Shown here one piece after another: positions 1 to 9,675 of a DNA stretch of 64,000 nt (positions are counted from its first letter, which is position 1; every line of letters begins with the position of its first letter). The translations under genes were made by a program, and so were the position numbers. This DNA is from Photobacterium profundum SS9 (GTDB lineage Bacteria > Pseudomonadota > Gammaproteobacteria > Enterobacterales > Vibrionaceae), in the NCBI RefSeq assembly GCF_000196255.1, contig NC_006370.1, positions 836,187 through 900,186 of the forward strand, given 5' to 3'. The notes under the pieces are model-generated. The model saw only the letters and a program-made list of their open reading frames with translations, had not been told where the DNA came from and made no database searches.

Positions 1-58
1 TATCTTGTAAAACCGCACAATTACCCCCATAACTTGCTGTAAGCCTGCTTAAAGTGAT

Positions 59-86
59 TTGACAAATGTCATGTCCTTGTTATCAA
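59..86 (+). promoter_or_regulatory. candidate promoter for pepB
   Basis: A perfect TTGACA (59-64) is followed after 16 bases by TATCAA (81-86), 59 bases before the chosen pepB start. Spacing and -35 are good and the -10 is only moderate. This is by-eye matching only, and pepB may also be read from an upstream operon outside the window. Confidence 0.3.
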
Positions 87-144
87 AAAGCATATTGTTT
101 ATCGCGTGGGTATATATCCTCATCAAGAATCCAAGGAATTTCTA

Positions 145-1431
145 ATGTCTTCTATTATGTCTGTTTTCTTATCCCATGATGCTGCTGCAGAGCAATGGGG
201 AACAAACGCGCTACTTTCTTTTTCTGCCGAAGGGACAACGGTTCACCTCAGTGGTGATCTGCAGAGTGCATTACAGCGTGCTGGTCGTAAATTGGATACA
301 CAAGGTATTAAGCAAGTTTCACTCGCGGGTAGTGATTGGGACTTAGAAGCAATTTGGTCTTTCATTCAAGGACACCGTAATTCAAAACCAGGTAACCAGG
401 TTACTTGGGAAGGCTTAAATGCTGGAGATGAAGCTGAACTGCAGGCGCGCATTAAAACAACAAATTGGGTACGTGAAGTTATTAACCAATCGGCAGACGT
501 TGTGCGCCCTTCACAGCTTGCGGCACGTGCGGGTGAATTTGTTAAGTCACTTGCACCAGAGCACGTTACGTACAAAATCATTAAAGGCAATGATTTGATT
601 GATGAAGGTTGGATGGGCACGCACACTGTTGGTCGCGGTTCAGAGCGTTCAGCGGCAATGTTACGTCTAGACTACAACCCAACTGGCGATGCGGATGCGC
701 CTGTACACACCTGCATCGTGGGCAAAGGTATTACTTTCGATTCGGGCGGCTACAGCATAAAGCCTTCAGCTGGCATGACAGCAATGAAAGCGGACATGGG
801 CGGTGCTGCAATGGCGACGGGCGGTTTAGCACTTGCGATTGCTCGTGGTAATAACAAGCGCATTAAATTGATCCTATGTTGTGCAGAGAACATGGTGTCG
901 GGTCGTGCGGTTAAACTCGGCGACATCATTACTTATAAAAATGGCAAAACCGTTGAGGTGTTAAATACCGATGCTGAAGGCCGTTTAGTGCTTGCTGATG
1001 GTCTTATTTATGCAAGTAACCAAAACCCTGAAGTGATTATTGACTGTGCAACATTAACGGGTTCGGCGAAAAATGCATTGGGTAATGATTACCACGCATT
1101 ACTCAGTTTCGATCAGGTATTATCACAAAAAGCATTAGCATCAGCGGCTGAAGAGCATGAAGGTTTATGGCCGTTACCATTAGCGGAAAATCACCGTGGA
1201 ATGCTGTCATCAAACTTTGCCGACTTATCGAACATTTCAAGTGGTGACTTCTTGCCGGGTGCAAGTACCGCTGCAGCGTTCTTATCGTACTTTGTAACAG
1301 ATTATAAGAAAGGTTGGATGCACATTGATGCAAGCGGCACTTACCGTAAGAGTGGCAACGACAAGTGGTGTGCTGGCGCAACGGGTATGGGTGTACGTAC
1401 ACTGGCAAACATTTTAAATTCAGAAAGCTAA
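145..1431 (+). CDS. pepB: aminopeptidase B (leucyl aminopeptidase family M17)
   Basis: Cytosolic M17 metallo-aminopeptidase, which removes N-terminal residues from peptides using two metal ions. The protein is 428 aa from the ATG at 145, which has an AAGGA ribosome site just upstream; an in-frame upstream start at 106 adds 13 residues that do not look like the family. The catalytic core is present: [12 protein letters not shown] from about residue 193, MKADMGG after it, and [13 protein letters not shown] from about residue 274, containing the metal and substrate ligands K, D, D, D and E. It is followed directly by a second paralogous copy. In gammaproteobacteria pepB usually follows the isc iron-sulfur operon, which would lie left of the window. 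Confidence 0.9.
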   Translation: MSSIMSVFLSHDAAAEQWGTNALLSFSAEGTTVHLSGDLQSALQRAGRKLDTQGIKQVSLAGSDWDLEAIWSFIQGHRNSKPGNQVTWEGLNAGDEAELQARIKTTNWVREVINQSADVVRPSQLAARAGEFVKSLAPEHVTYKIIKGNDLIDEGWMGTHTVGRGSERSAAMLRLDYNPTGDADAPVHTCIVGKGITFDSGGYSIKPSAGMTAMKADMGGAAMATGGLALAIARGNNKRIKLILCCAENMVSGRAVKLGDIITYKNGKTVEVLNTDAEGRLVLADGLIYASNQNPEVIIDCATLTGSAKNALGNDYHALLSFDQVLSQKALASAAEEHEGLWPLPLAENHRGMLSSNFADLSNISSGDFLPGASTAAAFLSYFVTDYKKGWMHIDASGTYRKSGNDKWCAGATGMGVRTLANILNSES

Positions 1432-1546
1432 ATACATCGAGTGTAGCAATCTATCGACCATCATGATGCTCCATGGTGGTCAGCAATGCTGAGCATTAAG
1501 ACTCTCATATTATCGAAAACGTATAATTAAAATTTAAAGGCTTTTC

Positions 1547-2824
1547 ATGTTAAGGATTACATTATCAGCGCAAGCCAGTTCAGGGGCTTGGGGAGAACAG
1601 GCATTACTCAGTTATAAAGAAGACGGTGCAGATATTCACTTTAGTGGTGATTTCCCATTACGTCGTATCCAGCAGGCTGCGCGTCAACTGCAATCGCAAG
1701 GTGCAACAAGCGTTAGCCTTGATGGCGAAGGTTGGAACTATGAGCGTCAGTGGGCATTCTATTGTGGTTTTGCTGCAACCATGACATCAGTTGTCATTAA
1801 GTGGGCATCTATTGATGAAGATGAACTAGAACTGCTTAATGCGCGTCGTCGCAGTGCTGATTGGGTACGCCAAGTAGTCAATGCTACACCAGAAGATATG
1901 TACCCTGAAAAGCTAGCAAATGATGCGATAGAGTTTTTATCATCTGTTGCGGGCGATAAAATACGTTATGAAATGCTTGTGGGTGATCAGCTGCTAGAAA
2001 ATGGCTGGATAGGCACGCACAGCGTTGGTCGTGCAAGTAGTCGACCACCAGTCATGCTAACCCTCGATTACAACCCTACGGGTGATGACAATGCACCTGT
2101 GTCAGCATGTTTAGTCGGCAAAGGGATTACCTTTGATTCCGGTGGCTACAGCTTGAAGTCAAGTGCTGGCATGGTAACAATGAAATGTGACATGGGCGGT
2201 GCGGCAACAGTTACAGCGGCACTAGGTTATGCCATTGAGCAAGGTTTGAATCAACGTGTGAAGCTGATCTTATGCTGTGCTGAAAACATGGTTGCAGGTA
2301 ATGCTTATAAGCTGGGTGATGTGTTAACGTATAAAAACGGGTTAACCGTAGAAGTCGTTAATACTGATGCTGAGGGGCGCCTGGTCCTGGCTGACGGTTT
2401 AATTGCTGCAAGTGAAACCAAAACACCGCTGATCATCGATGCTGCGACCTTAACTGGTGCTGCTTTGATGGCGTTAGGCACCGATTACAATGCCATATTT
2501 GGTTTAGATAAGCCGCTGCTAATGAAGGCACAAGAGTTGTCAGAGTTGGTGAATGAGCCTGCATGGCCATTACCGCTTGAAAAATGGCATCAAAGCAATT
2601 GCCCTTCTCACTATGCGGATACAGCGAATAGCCGAACGCAAAAAGGTGGTGGAATGGGTGGCGCATCTAACGCAGCTGCTTTCCTATCACGTTTTGTTGA
2701 TAACGAAACAAGCAGTTGGATTCACTTTGATTTAGCGGCTTGCTTCCGTGACAATGCTGATGGTCGTTGGGCTGCTGGCGCAACGGGATTAGGGGTTGCT
2801 AATATTGCAGCATTATTGCTGTAG
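1547..2824 (+). CDS. second aminopeptidase B-like protein (tandem PepB paralogue, M17)
   Basis: 425 aa, alignable end to end with the preceding pepB product and roughly half identical by eye. It keeps all the metal-binding motifs: [12 protein letters not shown] near residue 191, MKCDMGG, and [13 protein letters not shown] near residue 272. It is therefore probably an active cytosolic aminopeptidase rather than a relic. The start at 1547 has AAAGGC a few bases upstream. The 115-base gap to pepB carries a short imperfect hairpin and no strong terminator, so the two may be co-transcribed. Most relatives carry a single pepB here. Differences cluster in the N-terminal domain and in the region after residue 330 (a Gly/Ser-rich insertion near GGGMGG), so substrate range may differ. 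Confidence 0.85.
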   Translation: MLRITLSAQASSGAWGEQALLSYKEDGADIHFSGDFPLRRIQQAARQLQSQGATSVSLDGEGWNYERQWAFYCGFAATMTSVVIKWASIDEDELELLNARRRSADWVRQVVNATPEDMYPEKLANDAIEFLSSVAGDKIRYEMLVGDQLLENGWIGTHSVGRASSRPPVMLTLDYNPTGDDNAPVSACLVGKGITFDSGGYSLKSSAGMVTMKCDMGGAATVTAALGYAIEQGLNQRVKLILCCAENMVAGNAYKLGDVLTYKNGLTVEVVNTDAEGRLVLADGLIAASETKTPLIIDAATLTGAALMALGTDYNAIFGLDKPLLMKAQELSELVNEPAWPLPLEKWHQSNCPSHYADTANSRTQKGGGMGGASNAAAFLSRFVDNETSSWIHFDLAACFRDNADGRWAAGATGLGVANIAALLL

Positions 2825-2918
2825 TAATCAAAAAGAAGGCAAGTTATTAACGCTATAGCTTGTCTAAACCAGAAAACAGCACAGTAGAATTTTGTATCAT
2901 CTAACGCTACGTACTGTT

Positions 2919-2927
2919 TGGTATAAT
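2919..2927 (+). promoter_or_regulatory. extended -10 promoter element of ndk
   Basis: TGGTATAAT is a perfect extended -10 hexamer (TG, one base, TATAAT), about 40 bases before the ndk start and with no gene between. No good -35 is seen, which is usual for extended -10 promoters. Confidence 0.5.
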
Positions 2928-2968
2928 AGGCTTAGCCAAGAACGAATTGACTCAAAGGAAGGATTATA

Positions 2969-3397
2969 ATGACTATTGAAAAAACATTTTCAATTATAAA
3001 GCCCGATGCTGTTAAGCGTAATTTGATTGGCGCTATTTATCAGCGTTTTGAAAACGCCGGCTTAAAAATAGTGGCATCAAAAATGGTTCATCTCGATGCG
3101 ACAAAAGCACAGGGATTTTATGCTGAGCATGAAGAGAAGCCATTTTTTAATGAGCTCGTGGAATTCATGACATCGGGCCCTGTAATGGTGCAGGTACTTG
3201 AGGGTGAAGATGCGATTCATCGTTACCGTGAACTAATGGGTACAACTAACCCAGAAAATGCGGCATGTGGCACGATTCGTTCAGATTTCGCATTAAGTAT
3301 GCGTTATAACTCAGTACATGGTTCTGATAGCCCTGAATCAGCGGCACGTGAAATTGCCTATTTCTTTACAGAAGATGAAATTTGTCCACGTGACTAA
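2969..3397 (+). CDS. ndk: nucleoside diphosphate kinase
   Basis: Transfers the gamma phosphate of ATP to other nucleoside diphosphates through a phospho-histidine, balancing cytosolic NTP and dNTP pools. The 142 aa length is normal for the bacterial enzyme. The N-terminal [16 protein letters not shown] strand appears here as [12 protein letters not shown], and the active-site block NSVHGSDS carries the catalytic histidine. The start at 2969 has an AAGGAAGGA ribosome site. It has its own extended -10 promoter and a strong hairpin terminator downstream, so it is probably monocistronic. Confidence 0.97.
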   Translation: MTIEKTFSIIKPDAVKRNLIGAIYQRFENAGLKIVASKMVHLDATKAQGFYAEHEEKPFFNELVEFMTSGPVMVQVLEGEDAIHRYRELMGTTNPENAACGTIRSDFALSMRYNSVHGSDSPESAAREIAYFFTEDEICPRD

Positions 3398-3430
3398 TGA
3401 TTGATTAAATTTCATACAAAACAAATTATT

Positions 3431-3454
3431 AACGGGAAGCTTCGGCTTCCCGTT
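3431..3454 (+). terminator. rho-independent terminator after ndk
   Basis: AACGGGAAG / CTTCCCGTT stem with a short TTCGG-containing loop, followed by GTCATTTTT. It lies 33 bases after the ndk stop. Confidence 0.75.
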
Positions 3455-3649
3455 GTCATTTTTGCTTTGCATAAGGTGTTTTTTCGCTGAAGTTACGTGC
3501 CATTGCTAAAATAACCTTAGTGCTTACAAGTGGAAACAGGCAGGCAAAGGCTGTACAATTTCGCGCCTTGAATTGTCCTATTACACGCAATCATACTTTT
3601 AAGATTGCCAAGGCATAGAATCCGTCATTTTTTAATGAGGCAACAACCG

Positions 3650-4771
3650 ATGACAACAGTCAAAACTAATCTACTGGATTTAGATCGCAAAGGGTTGCGT
3701 ACATACTTTGCAGAAGAGCTGAATGAAAAAGCTTTCCGTGCTGATCAAATCATGAAGTGGATCTACCAATTCGGTTGTGATGATTTCGATCAAATGACGA
3801 ATATCAATAAGAAGCTTCGTGAAAAACTTAAGCGCGTTGCTGAAATCCGTGCACCGTATGTTTCACAAGCACAACACTCAGTTGATGGCACCATTAAGTG
3901 GGCTATGCGTGTTGGCGATCAAGATGTTGAAACTGTCTATATTCCTGACGGTGATCGTGCAACCTTGTGTGTTTCTTCACAAGTGGGTTGTGCTCTTGCA
4001 TGTACTTTCTGTTCAACGGCTCAACAGGGTTTCAACCGTAATTTACGTGTATCTGAAATTATTGGTCAGGTATGGCGTGCAGCAAAAGAAATTGGTATTG
4101 AAAAAGACACGGGTCGTCGTCCTATCACCAATGTTGTAATGATGGGAATGGGTGAGCCACTTCTTAACATGAAAAACCTGATCCCAGCACTAGAAATTAT
4201 GCTGGATGATATCGGTTTTGGTTTGTCTAAACGTCGTGTAACGGTTTCTACATCGGGTGTTGTTTCTGGTCTTGATCAGATGACTGGTAATATTGATGTT
4301 GCTTTGGCTATTTCTTTGCACGCACCAACCGATGAGCTGCGTTCTCAAATCATGCCAATTAACGATCGATTCAATATCGCGACTTTCTTAGAGTCTGTTA
4401 GTCGGTACATTGAGCAGTCAAATGCGAATCGCGGTCGTGTAACTGTTGAATATATTTTGTTAGATCATGTTAACGATGACATGGAACATGCGCGTCAGTT
4501 AGCAGTATTGCTAAAAGATACCCCTGCAAAGATTAATCTTATTCCATTTAACCCGTATCCTGGGTCACCATACCGTAAACCGAGCAATTCACGTATTGAT
4601 CGTTTCATGAAAACGCTTATGGAATATGACTTTACAGTTACAGTACGTAAAACGCGTGGTGATGATATTGATGCAGCTTGTGGGCAATTAGTTGGTGATG
4701 TGATTGACCGCACGAAACGCACACAAGTTAAGCAACATGATGGTGAACAAATCCCTGTTAAAACGGTCTAA
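3650..4771 (+). CDS. rlmN: dual-specificity rRNA A2503 / tRNA A37 methyltransferase RlmN
   Basis: Radical-SAM enzyme that puts a C2 methyl on A2503 of 23S rRNA and A37 of some tRNAs. From ATG 3650 the product is 373 aa and begins [12 protein letters not shown] like characterised RlmN; an upstream in-frame start at 3605 adds 15 unlike residues. The cluster-binding motif CALACTFC lies at residues 114-121. The C-terminal cysteine that forms the protein-RNA adduct is in DIDAACGQL near residue 344. Other family blocks seen are [12 protein letters not shown] and [11 protein letters not shown]. The next gene is pilW, the usual Vibrionaceae neighbour. Confidence 0.96.
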   Translation: MTTVKTNLLDLDRKGLRTYFAEELNEKAFRADQIMKWIYQFGCDDFDQMTNINKKLREKLKRVAEIRAPYVSQAQHSVDGTIKWAMRVGDQDVETVYIPDGDRATLCVSSQVGCALACTFCSTAQQGFNRNLRVSEIIGQVWRAAKEIGIEKDTGRRPITNVVMMGMGEPLLNMKNLIPALEIMLDDIGFGLSKRRVTVSTSGVVSGLDQMTGNIDVALAISLHAPTDELRSQIMPINDRFNIATFLESVSRYIEQSNANRGRVTVEYILLDHVNDDMEHARQLAVLLKDTPAKINLIPFNPYPGSPYRKPSNSRIDRFMKTLMEYDFTVTVRKTRGDDIDAACGQLVGDVIDRTKRTQVKQHDGEQIPVKTV

Positions 4772-4809
4772 AACAGACCTATAGACAAGGATGTCGATGT
4801 GAGATAAAA

Positions 4810-5565
4810 ATGGTTAAATGGACGTTGTACCCATTATTGTGTAGTTTATTGGTAGGTTGTATAACAGTTCAAGAAACGGGCAATAAGAAAGAATTTAATC
4901 GTATCGATGCTTCTGAGGCTAGGATTGCTCTTGGTCTTGGCTATCTTAATGATGGACAATGGCAACGAGCAAGAGAAAACCTTGAAATAGCATTAAAGTA
5001 TGCTCCTAGGTATTATCGTGCTCAAAATGCACTGGCATATTATTTTCAGATTGTGGATGAGAATGACGCTGCTGAAAGTATGTATAGAAAAGCATTACGA
5101 GATTCACCAAAAAATGGCGATGTTTTAAATAACTATGGTGTATTCTTGTGTAGTGAGCAACGTTACGACGATGCCATAAAAGCCTTTGAAAAGGCAATTA
5201 AACAACCGTATTATTATTTGATATCTGCCAGTTATGAGAATGCAGGTTTGTGTAGCCTTAAAAAAGGTGATAATTCACAAGCACAATTTTATTTTAAAAA
5301 ATCGCTCTCTCATGACCCGTACAGACCAAAATCTATTTTGCAGCTGGCGCAACTTGAAATTGAATCTGATAATTTTAAAGATGCACGCGTCATGCTTTTT
5401 AAATTTAACAAGAGATATGGGTATAAAGCGGATAGCTTGTGGCTACTCATTCAGTTAGAAAATCAGGCTGGACGATTAACAGAAGTGGATAAGTATGCCG
5501 TTTTGCTTAAAGAGCAGTTCCCAGACTCTCAGCAATATCAGAAATATCTAGCCAATGAATATTAA
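4810..5565 (+). CDS. pilW: type IV pilus biogenesis/stability lipoprotein PilW (PilF)
   Basis: 251 aa lipoprotein. A short hydrophobic signal ends in the lipobox LLVGC with Cys17, so it is probably anchored in the outer membrane. The rest is helical with recurring TPR signatures (for example ALGYLNDGQWQRARENLEIAL, read in two parts, then YGVFLCSEQRYDDAIKAFEK). PilW/PilF proteins act as pilotins for the PilQ secretin, allowing type IV pilus extrusion. The position between rlmN and rodZ is the standard place for this gene. Its last codons overlap the rodZ start by 11 bases, suggesting translational coupling. Confidence 0.88.
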   Translation: MVKWTLYPLLCSLLVGCITVQETGNKKEFNRIDASEARIALGLGYLNDGQWQRARENLEIALKYAPRYYRAQNALAYYFQIVDENDAAESMYRKALRDSPKNGDVLNNYGVFLCSEQRYDDAIKAFEKAIKQPYYYLISASYENAGLCSLKKGDNSQAQFYFKKSLSHDPYRPKSILQLAQLEIESDNFKDARVMLFKFNKRYGYKADSLWLLIQLENQAGRLTEVDKYAVLLKEQFPDSQQYQKYLANEY

Positions 5566-6547
5566 AGAGAACGAAGAGAATTCAACAGAAGAAATGATTC
5601 GTCCAGGGGATATGCTGCGACAAGCGCGTGAAAAGCTAGGCTACTCTCAAAAAGATATTGCCAGCCGTTTACGCCTTAAACTTTCTGTTATTAATAATAT
5701 TGAAGACAACATTTTTGAAGAATCTCAAGTCGCCACGTTTACGCGTGGTTATGTGTGTTCATATGCTAAATATGTTGGCTTAAATGAAAAAGAAATACTG
5801 GCTAAGTTGGATCTGCTTGGCCATGCACAGCCTAAAGAACAAACAATGCAAAGCTTCTCTCGTCGAACAAAGCGTGAAGCACATGATAGTCGAATTATGG
5901 GTATTACTTGGGGTGTCGCGGCGATTATCATCGGTCTAACCGCTGCATGGTGGTGGCAAAGTGAGCAGTTAGAATCGGGTACTGACTTATCAACGGTTTC
6001 TAGTGAGCTGTCTCAACCGTTAGATGAATCCATAGCTAATTCTGACTTATCTGATCCGACGATAACGGGTATATCTGCTTCTGACATTAATGCTGCAGCT
6101 GAAGGTACCGTTGTTACCGCAAGCGAACCTGAAACTGTGTTATCAGCCACCAATGATAGTGATTTGATTTCTGCTGTTGATGATGAAGTTTCTATTTCAA
6201 ATCCATCCACAGTCATTAATGCGGGTAGCGATAACGACAGTTTTGTGGCAGAGCAAGCATCGGATGTCATATCTGAAAGTGCAGAGAGCACAGAAGACGG
6301 TGCCATTGTTTCGGATTTAAAGCTGAGCTTTGCCGGAGACTGCTGGATTGATGTTCGTGACGCGAATGGTAAGCGTCTTGATACTGGTATTAAGAAAACG
6401 GGTGATGTGCTGAATTTAAATGGCGCAGCACCGTTTAAAGTTGTACTTGGTGCGCCGGGTGTTGTCGAAATGACTTACAAAGGCGAACCTGTTGATCTTA
6501 GCGTGTATCCTGCTGGTAAAGTCGCAAGATTTAAGCTTCCGCTGTAA
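5555..6547 (+). CDS. rodZ: cytoskeletal protein RodZ
   Basis: 330 aa bitopic membrane protein linking MreB filaments to the cell-wall elongation machinery. It has a cytoplasmic Xre-like helix-turn-helix domain at about residues 17-80 (GDMLRQAREKLGYSQKDIASRL is its start, read in two parts). One membrane span follows at about 115-135 (IMGITWGVAAIIIGL). Next comes a low-complexity acidic Ser/Thr linker of about 110 residues, then the periplasmic DUF4115 domain from about 250 (LKLSFAGDCWIDVRDANG). The N-terminus is acidic (MNIKENEENSTEEM). It overlaps pilW and is followed 12 bases later by ispG, so the three are likely co-transcribed. Confidence 0.93.
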   Translation: MNIKENEENSTEEMIRPGDMLRQAREKLGYSQKDIASRLRLKLSVINNIEDNIFEESQVATFTRGYVCSYAKYVGLNEKEILAKLDLLGHAQPKEQTMQSFSRRTKREAHDSRIMGITWGVAAIIIGLTAAWWWQSEQLESGTDLSTVSSELSQPLDESIANSDLSDPTITGISASDINAAAEGTVVTASEPETVLSATNDSDLISAVDDEVSISNPSTVINAGSDNDSFVAEQASDVISESAESTEDGAIVSDLKLSFAGDCWIDVRDANGKRLDTGIKKTGDVLNLNGAAPFKVVLGAPGVVEMTYKGEPVDLSVYPAGKVARFKLPL

Positions 6548-6559
6548 AGAGAATATGTA

Positions 6560-7681
6560 ATGCATAGTGAATCTCCAATTATACGTCGACAATCCACTCG
6601 CATTTATGTCGGCGATGTGCCGATTGGTGATGGTGCACCGATTGCCGTTCAATCGATGACGAATACGCTCACCACAGATGTTGCAGCAACAGTTGCGCAG
6701 ATAAGAGCATTAGAAAAAGTCGGTGCAGATATTGTGCGTGTTTCTGTTCCCACAATGGATGCAGCAGAAGCGTTTAAGCTTATAAAACAGCAAGTTAATA
6801 TACCGCTGGTTGCTGATATTCATTTTGATTACCGCATTGCGCTAAAAGTGGCGGAATACGGTGTTGATTGTTTACGTATTAACCCCGGTAATATTGGTAA
6901 CGAAGAGCGTATACGTTCTGTTGTTGAATGTGCCCGCGATTATAATATTCCTATTCGAATCGGCATTAATGGTGGTTCGTTAGAAAAAGAAATCCAACTG
7001 AAATACGGTGAGCCTACGCCTGATGCACTTGTTGAATCAGCAATGCGTCATGTCGACATTTTAGATCGCTTGAACTTTGATCAATTCAAAGTGAGCGTGA
7101 AAGCGTCTGATGTTTTCTTAGCCGTTGAATCATACCGTCGACTAGCGAAGCAGATTAAACAACCCCTGCACTTAGGCATTACCGAAGCGGGTGGTGCGCG
7201 TGCAGGATCTGTTAAATCAGCCGTTGGTTTAGGCATGCTTCTAGCTGAAGGTATTGGTGATACGTTACGTATTTCATTAGCTGCCGATCCGGTTGAAGAA
7301 ATCAAAGTTGGTTTTGATATTCTTAAATCACTGCGTATTCGTTCTCGTGGTATTAACTTCATTGCTTGCCCAACATGTTCTCGTCAAGAGTTTGATGTTA
7401 TTGGTACAGTTAACGAGCTAGAACAACGCTTAGAAGACATTACGACTCCAATGGATGTCTCCATTATCGGTTGTGTCGTCAATGGCCCTGGTGAAGCGGA
7501 AGTTTCCCATTTGGGTGTTGCAGGCAGTAGCCGTAAAAGCGCATTTTATGAAGATGGCATCCGTCAAAAAGAACGATTTGATAACGATAATGTCATTGAT
7601 CAGCTAGAAACAAAAATCCGCGCAAAAGCAGCGATGTTGGACGTTAATAACCGCATTAACGTACAAGAAGTAGAGAAATAA
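6560..7681 (+). CDS. ispG: 4-hydroxy-3-methylbut-2-enyl diphosphate synthase (flavodoxin)
   Basis: Iron-sulfur enzyme of the MEP isoprenoid pathway, converting ME-cPP to HMBPP. 373 aa, the normal proteobacterial two-domain length. The N-terminal barrel has [25 protein letters not shown] and LRINPGNIG. The C-terminal cluster domain has [14 protein letters not shown] and [12 protein letters not shown], which supply the three cysteines of the 4Fe-4S centre. It starts 12 bases after rodZ. dxs and ispA of the same pathway lie elsewhere in this window (55.8-58.6 kb). Confidence 0.96.
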   Translation: MHSESPIIRRQSTRIYVGDVPIGDGAPIAVQSMTNTLTTDVAATVAQIRALEKVGADIVRVSVPTMDAAEAFKLIKQQVNIPLVADIHFDYRIALKVAEYGVDCLRINPGNIGNEERIRSVVECARDYNIPIRIGINGGSLEKEIQLKYGEPTPDALVESAMRHVDILDRLNFDQFKVSVKASDVFLAVESYRRLAKQIKQPLHLGITEAGGARAGSVKSAVGLGMLLAEGIGDTLRISLAADPVEEIKVGFDILKSLRIRSRGINFIACPTCSRQEFDVIGTVNELEQRLEDITTPMDVSIIGCVVNGPGEAEVSHLGVAGSSRKSAFYEDGIRQKERFDNDNVIDQLETKIRAKAAMLDVNNRINVQEVEK

Positions 7682-7776
7682 ATCGAAACCGCCCTCTGAT
7701 TGTCAGGGAGCGGTTCACTATTTCCTTTATAACCTTTATATTCGACTCAATTCCCCGTCGGTAAACGAGAAAAAAC

Positions 7777-9045
7777 GTGGCGAAACAAATTCAAGCAATT
7801 CGAGGCATGAACGACTGCCTGCCTACACAATCTGCCCTTTGGCAAAAAGTGGAAGGGACAATTAAGCAAGTAGTAAGCGCATATGGCTATAACGAAATTC
7901 GTATGCCTATCGTTGAATCAACGCATTTGTTTAAGCGTGCTATCGGTGAAGTCACCGATGTTGTTGAAAAAGAAATGTATACCTTTGAAGACCGTAACGG
8001 TGACAGCCTAACCCTTCGTCCTGAAGGTACTGCTGGTTGTGTACGTGCGGGTATTCAAAACGGTTTGCTGTATAACCAAGAGCAACGTTTATGGTACATC
8101 GGTCCGATGTTCCGTTATGAACGTCCTCAGAAAGGTCGTTACCGCCAATTTCATCAGGTTGGTGTTGAAGTCTTTGGTCTGAATGGCCCAGATGTTGATG
8201 CTGAATTGATCATGATGACAGCTCGCCTATGGCGTGAGTTAGGCATCAATCAACACGTTCGCCTAGAGCTGAATTCAATTGGTTCTTTAGACGCTCGTGC
8301 GACATATCGTGAAGCACTGATTGCATTCTTAGAACAGCATTTAGAGGTGCTTGACGAAGATTGTAAGCGTCGTATGCACACGAATCCATTACGCGTACTT
8401 GATACTAAAAATCCAGCTGTACAAGAAATTTTGGTTGATGCACCTAAGCTTTCTGAGTACTTAGATGACGATTCTAAAGCACATTTTGCTGGTTTATGTG
8501 AACTATTAGACGCTGCTGGTATCGAATATCAAGTAAATGAACGCCTTGTACGTGGTTTAGATTACTATAACCGTACCGTATTCGAATGGATTACTGAAAG
8601 CCTCGGCGCTCAAGGTACTGTTTGTGGCGGTGGTCGTTATGATGGTTTAGTTGAACAACTTGGCGGCAAAGCAACACCTGCAGTTGGTTTTGCTATGGGT
8701 GTTGAGCGTTTAGTTTTACTGATGGAAACGCTTGAACTGGCAGACGTTCGTCGCTCAGTTGATGCTTATGTCGTTACTGTTGGTGAGGGCACGATGATGG
8801 CTGGAATGAAACTGGCTGAAAAGCTACGTGAAAATGTTCCGGGCTTACGTGTTATGAACCACTTCGGTGGCGGTAATTTTAAAAAGCAATTTAAACGTGC
8901 TGATAACGTAGGCGCAGCTATTGCACTGGTTCTTGGTGAGAATGAAATCGCTGATAACACTGTGGTAGTAAAAGATCTCCGTGGTGGTGAGCAAACAACC
9001 ATGGCACAGGATGAAGTAACAGCAAAGCTGGCTGAATTGATTTAA
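7777..9045 (+). CDS. hisS: histidine--tRNA ligase
   Basis: Class II aminoacyl-tRNA synthetase, 422 aa, normal length. It begins [16 protein letters not shown] from a GTG codon. Motif 2 appears as [19 protein letters not shown]. The histidine-specific motifs are [15 protein letters not shown] and CGGGRYDGL, and motif 3 is [15 protein letters not shown] ([13 protein letters not shown]). The anticodon-binding domain follows from about residue 325. It heads the run hisS-yfgM-bamB with 13- and 5-base gaps, so these are probably one operon. The 95 bases before it contain only a weak GC hairpin without a T run. Confidence 0.97.
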   Translation: MAKQIQAIRGMNDCLPTQSALWQKVEGTIKQVVSAYGYNEIRMPIVESTHLFKRAIGEVTDVVEKEMYTFEDRNGDSLTLRPEGTAGCVRAGIQNGLLYNQEQRLWYIGPMFRYERPQKGRYRQFHQVGVEVFGLNGPDVDAELIMMTARLWRELGINQHVRLELNSIGSLDARATYREALIAFLEQHLEVLDEDCKRRMHTNPLRVLDTKNPAVQEILVDAPKLSEYLDDDSKAHFAGLCELLDAAGIEYQVNERLVRGLDYYNRTVFEWITESLGAQGTVCGGGRYDGLVEQLGGKATPAVGFAMGVERLVLLMETLELADVRRSVDAYVVTVGEGTMMAGMKLAEKLRENVPGLRVMNHFGGGNFKKQFKRADNVGAAIALVLGENEIADNTVVVKDLRGGEQTTMAQDEVTAKLAELI

Positions 9046-9058
9046 GAGAGGACAGGAA

Positions 9059-9670
9059 GTGGAAGTCTACGAGACCGAAGAACAACAGGTTGAAGCACTT
9101 AAATCATGGTGGAAAGAGAACGGCAAAGCCGTTGTTCTTGGTGCTGTGATTGGTTTGGGTGGTCTTTATGGCTGGCGTTATTACCAAGGTGAAGTTCAAA
9201 CAACAAAAGAACTTACATCTGATGCTTATTCACAGGTAATGACGACTCTCGATAGTGGCAGCGAAAATGCTGTTGCTGATGTACAAGCGTTTATTTCGGC
9301 AAATGAAAGCAGCCAGTACTCAGTACTTGCTGCGCTTCAACTGGCGAAAACACAAGTCGAGCTTAGTGATTTAGACGGTGCTATTAAGCAGCTAACTTGG
9401 GCTATTAGCCAAACTAAAGATCAAGCAATCTTGCCTCTTGCACAGACGCGTCTTGCACGTATTTATGCAGAGCAACAGAAATTCGATGAAGCGCTTGCTG
9501 AGCTTGATAAAGTAACAGCGACAAGCTGGCAATCAAAAATTGCTGAGCTACGCGGTGATATCTTATTGCTTAAAGGCGATGTTATTGCTGCGCGTAAAGC
9601 TTACATAAGTGCACAGCAACTTGGTGCCTCGCCTGCATTGCAGATGAAGCTTGATGATCTAGCTCAGTAA
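9059..9670 (+). CDS. yfgM: YfgM, ancillary SecYEG translocon subunit (TPR-like membrane protein)
   Basis: 203 aa, GTG start 13 bases after hisS, with the GAGAGGACAGGA purine-rich stretch upstream. The N-terminus is cytoplasmic (EVYETEEQQVEALKSWWKEN), followed by one membrane span at about residues 23-42 (AVVLGAVIGLGGLYGW) and a periplasmic TPR-like domain. In E. coli YfgM associates with the translocon and periplasmic chaperones and stabilises RcsB. The placement between hisS and bamB is conserved. Confidence 0.9.
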   Translation: MEVYETEEQQVEALKSWWKENGKAVVLGAVIGLGGLYGWRYYQGEVQTTKELTSDAYSQVMTTLDSGSENAVADVQAFISANESSQYSVLAALQLAKTQVELSDLDGAIKQLTWAISQTKDQAILPLAQTRLARIYAEQQKFDEALAELDKVTATSWQSKIAELRGDILLLKGDVIAARKAYISAQQLGASPALQMKLDDLAQ

Positions 9671-9675
9671 GGCGG

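Noticed and set aside
7686..7715. Hairpin between ispG and hisS as a terminator
   Set aside because: The stem has a mismatch and is not followed by a T run. Too weak to call.
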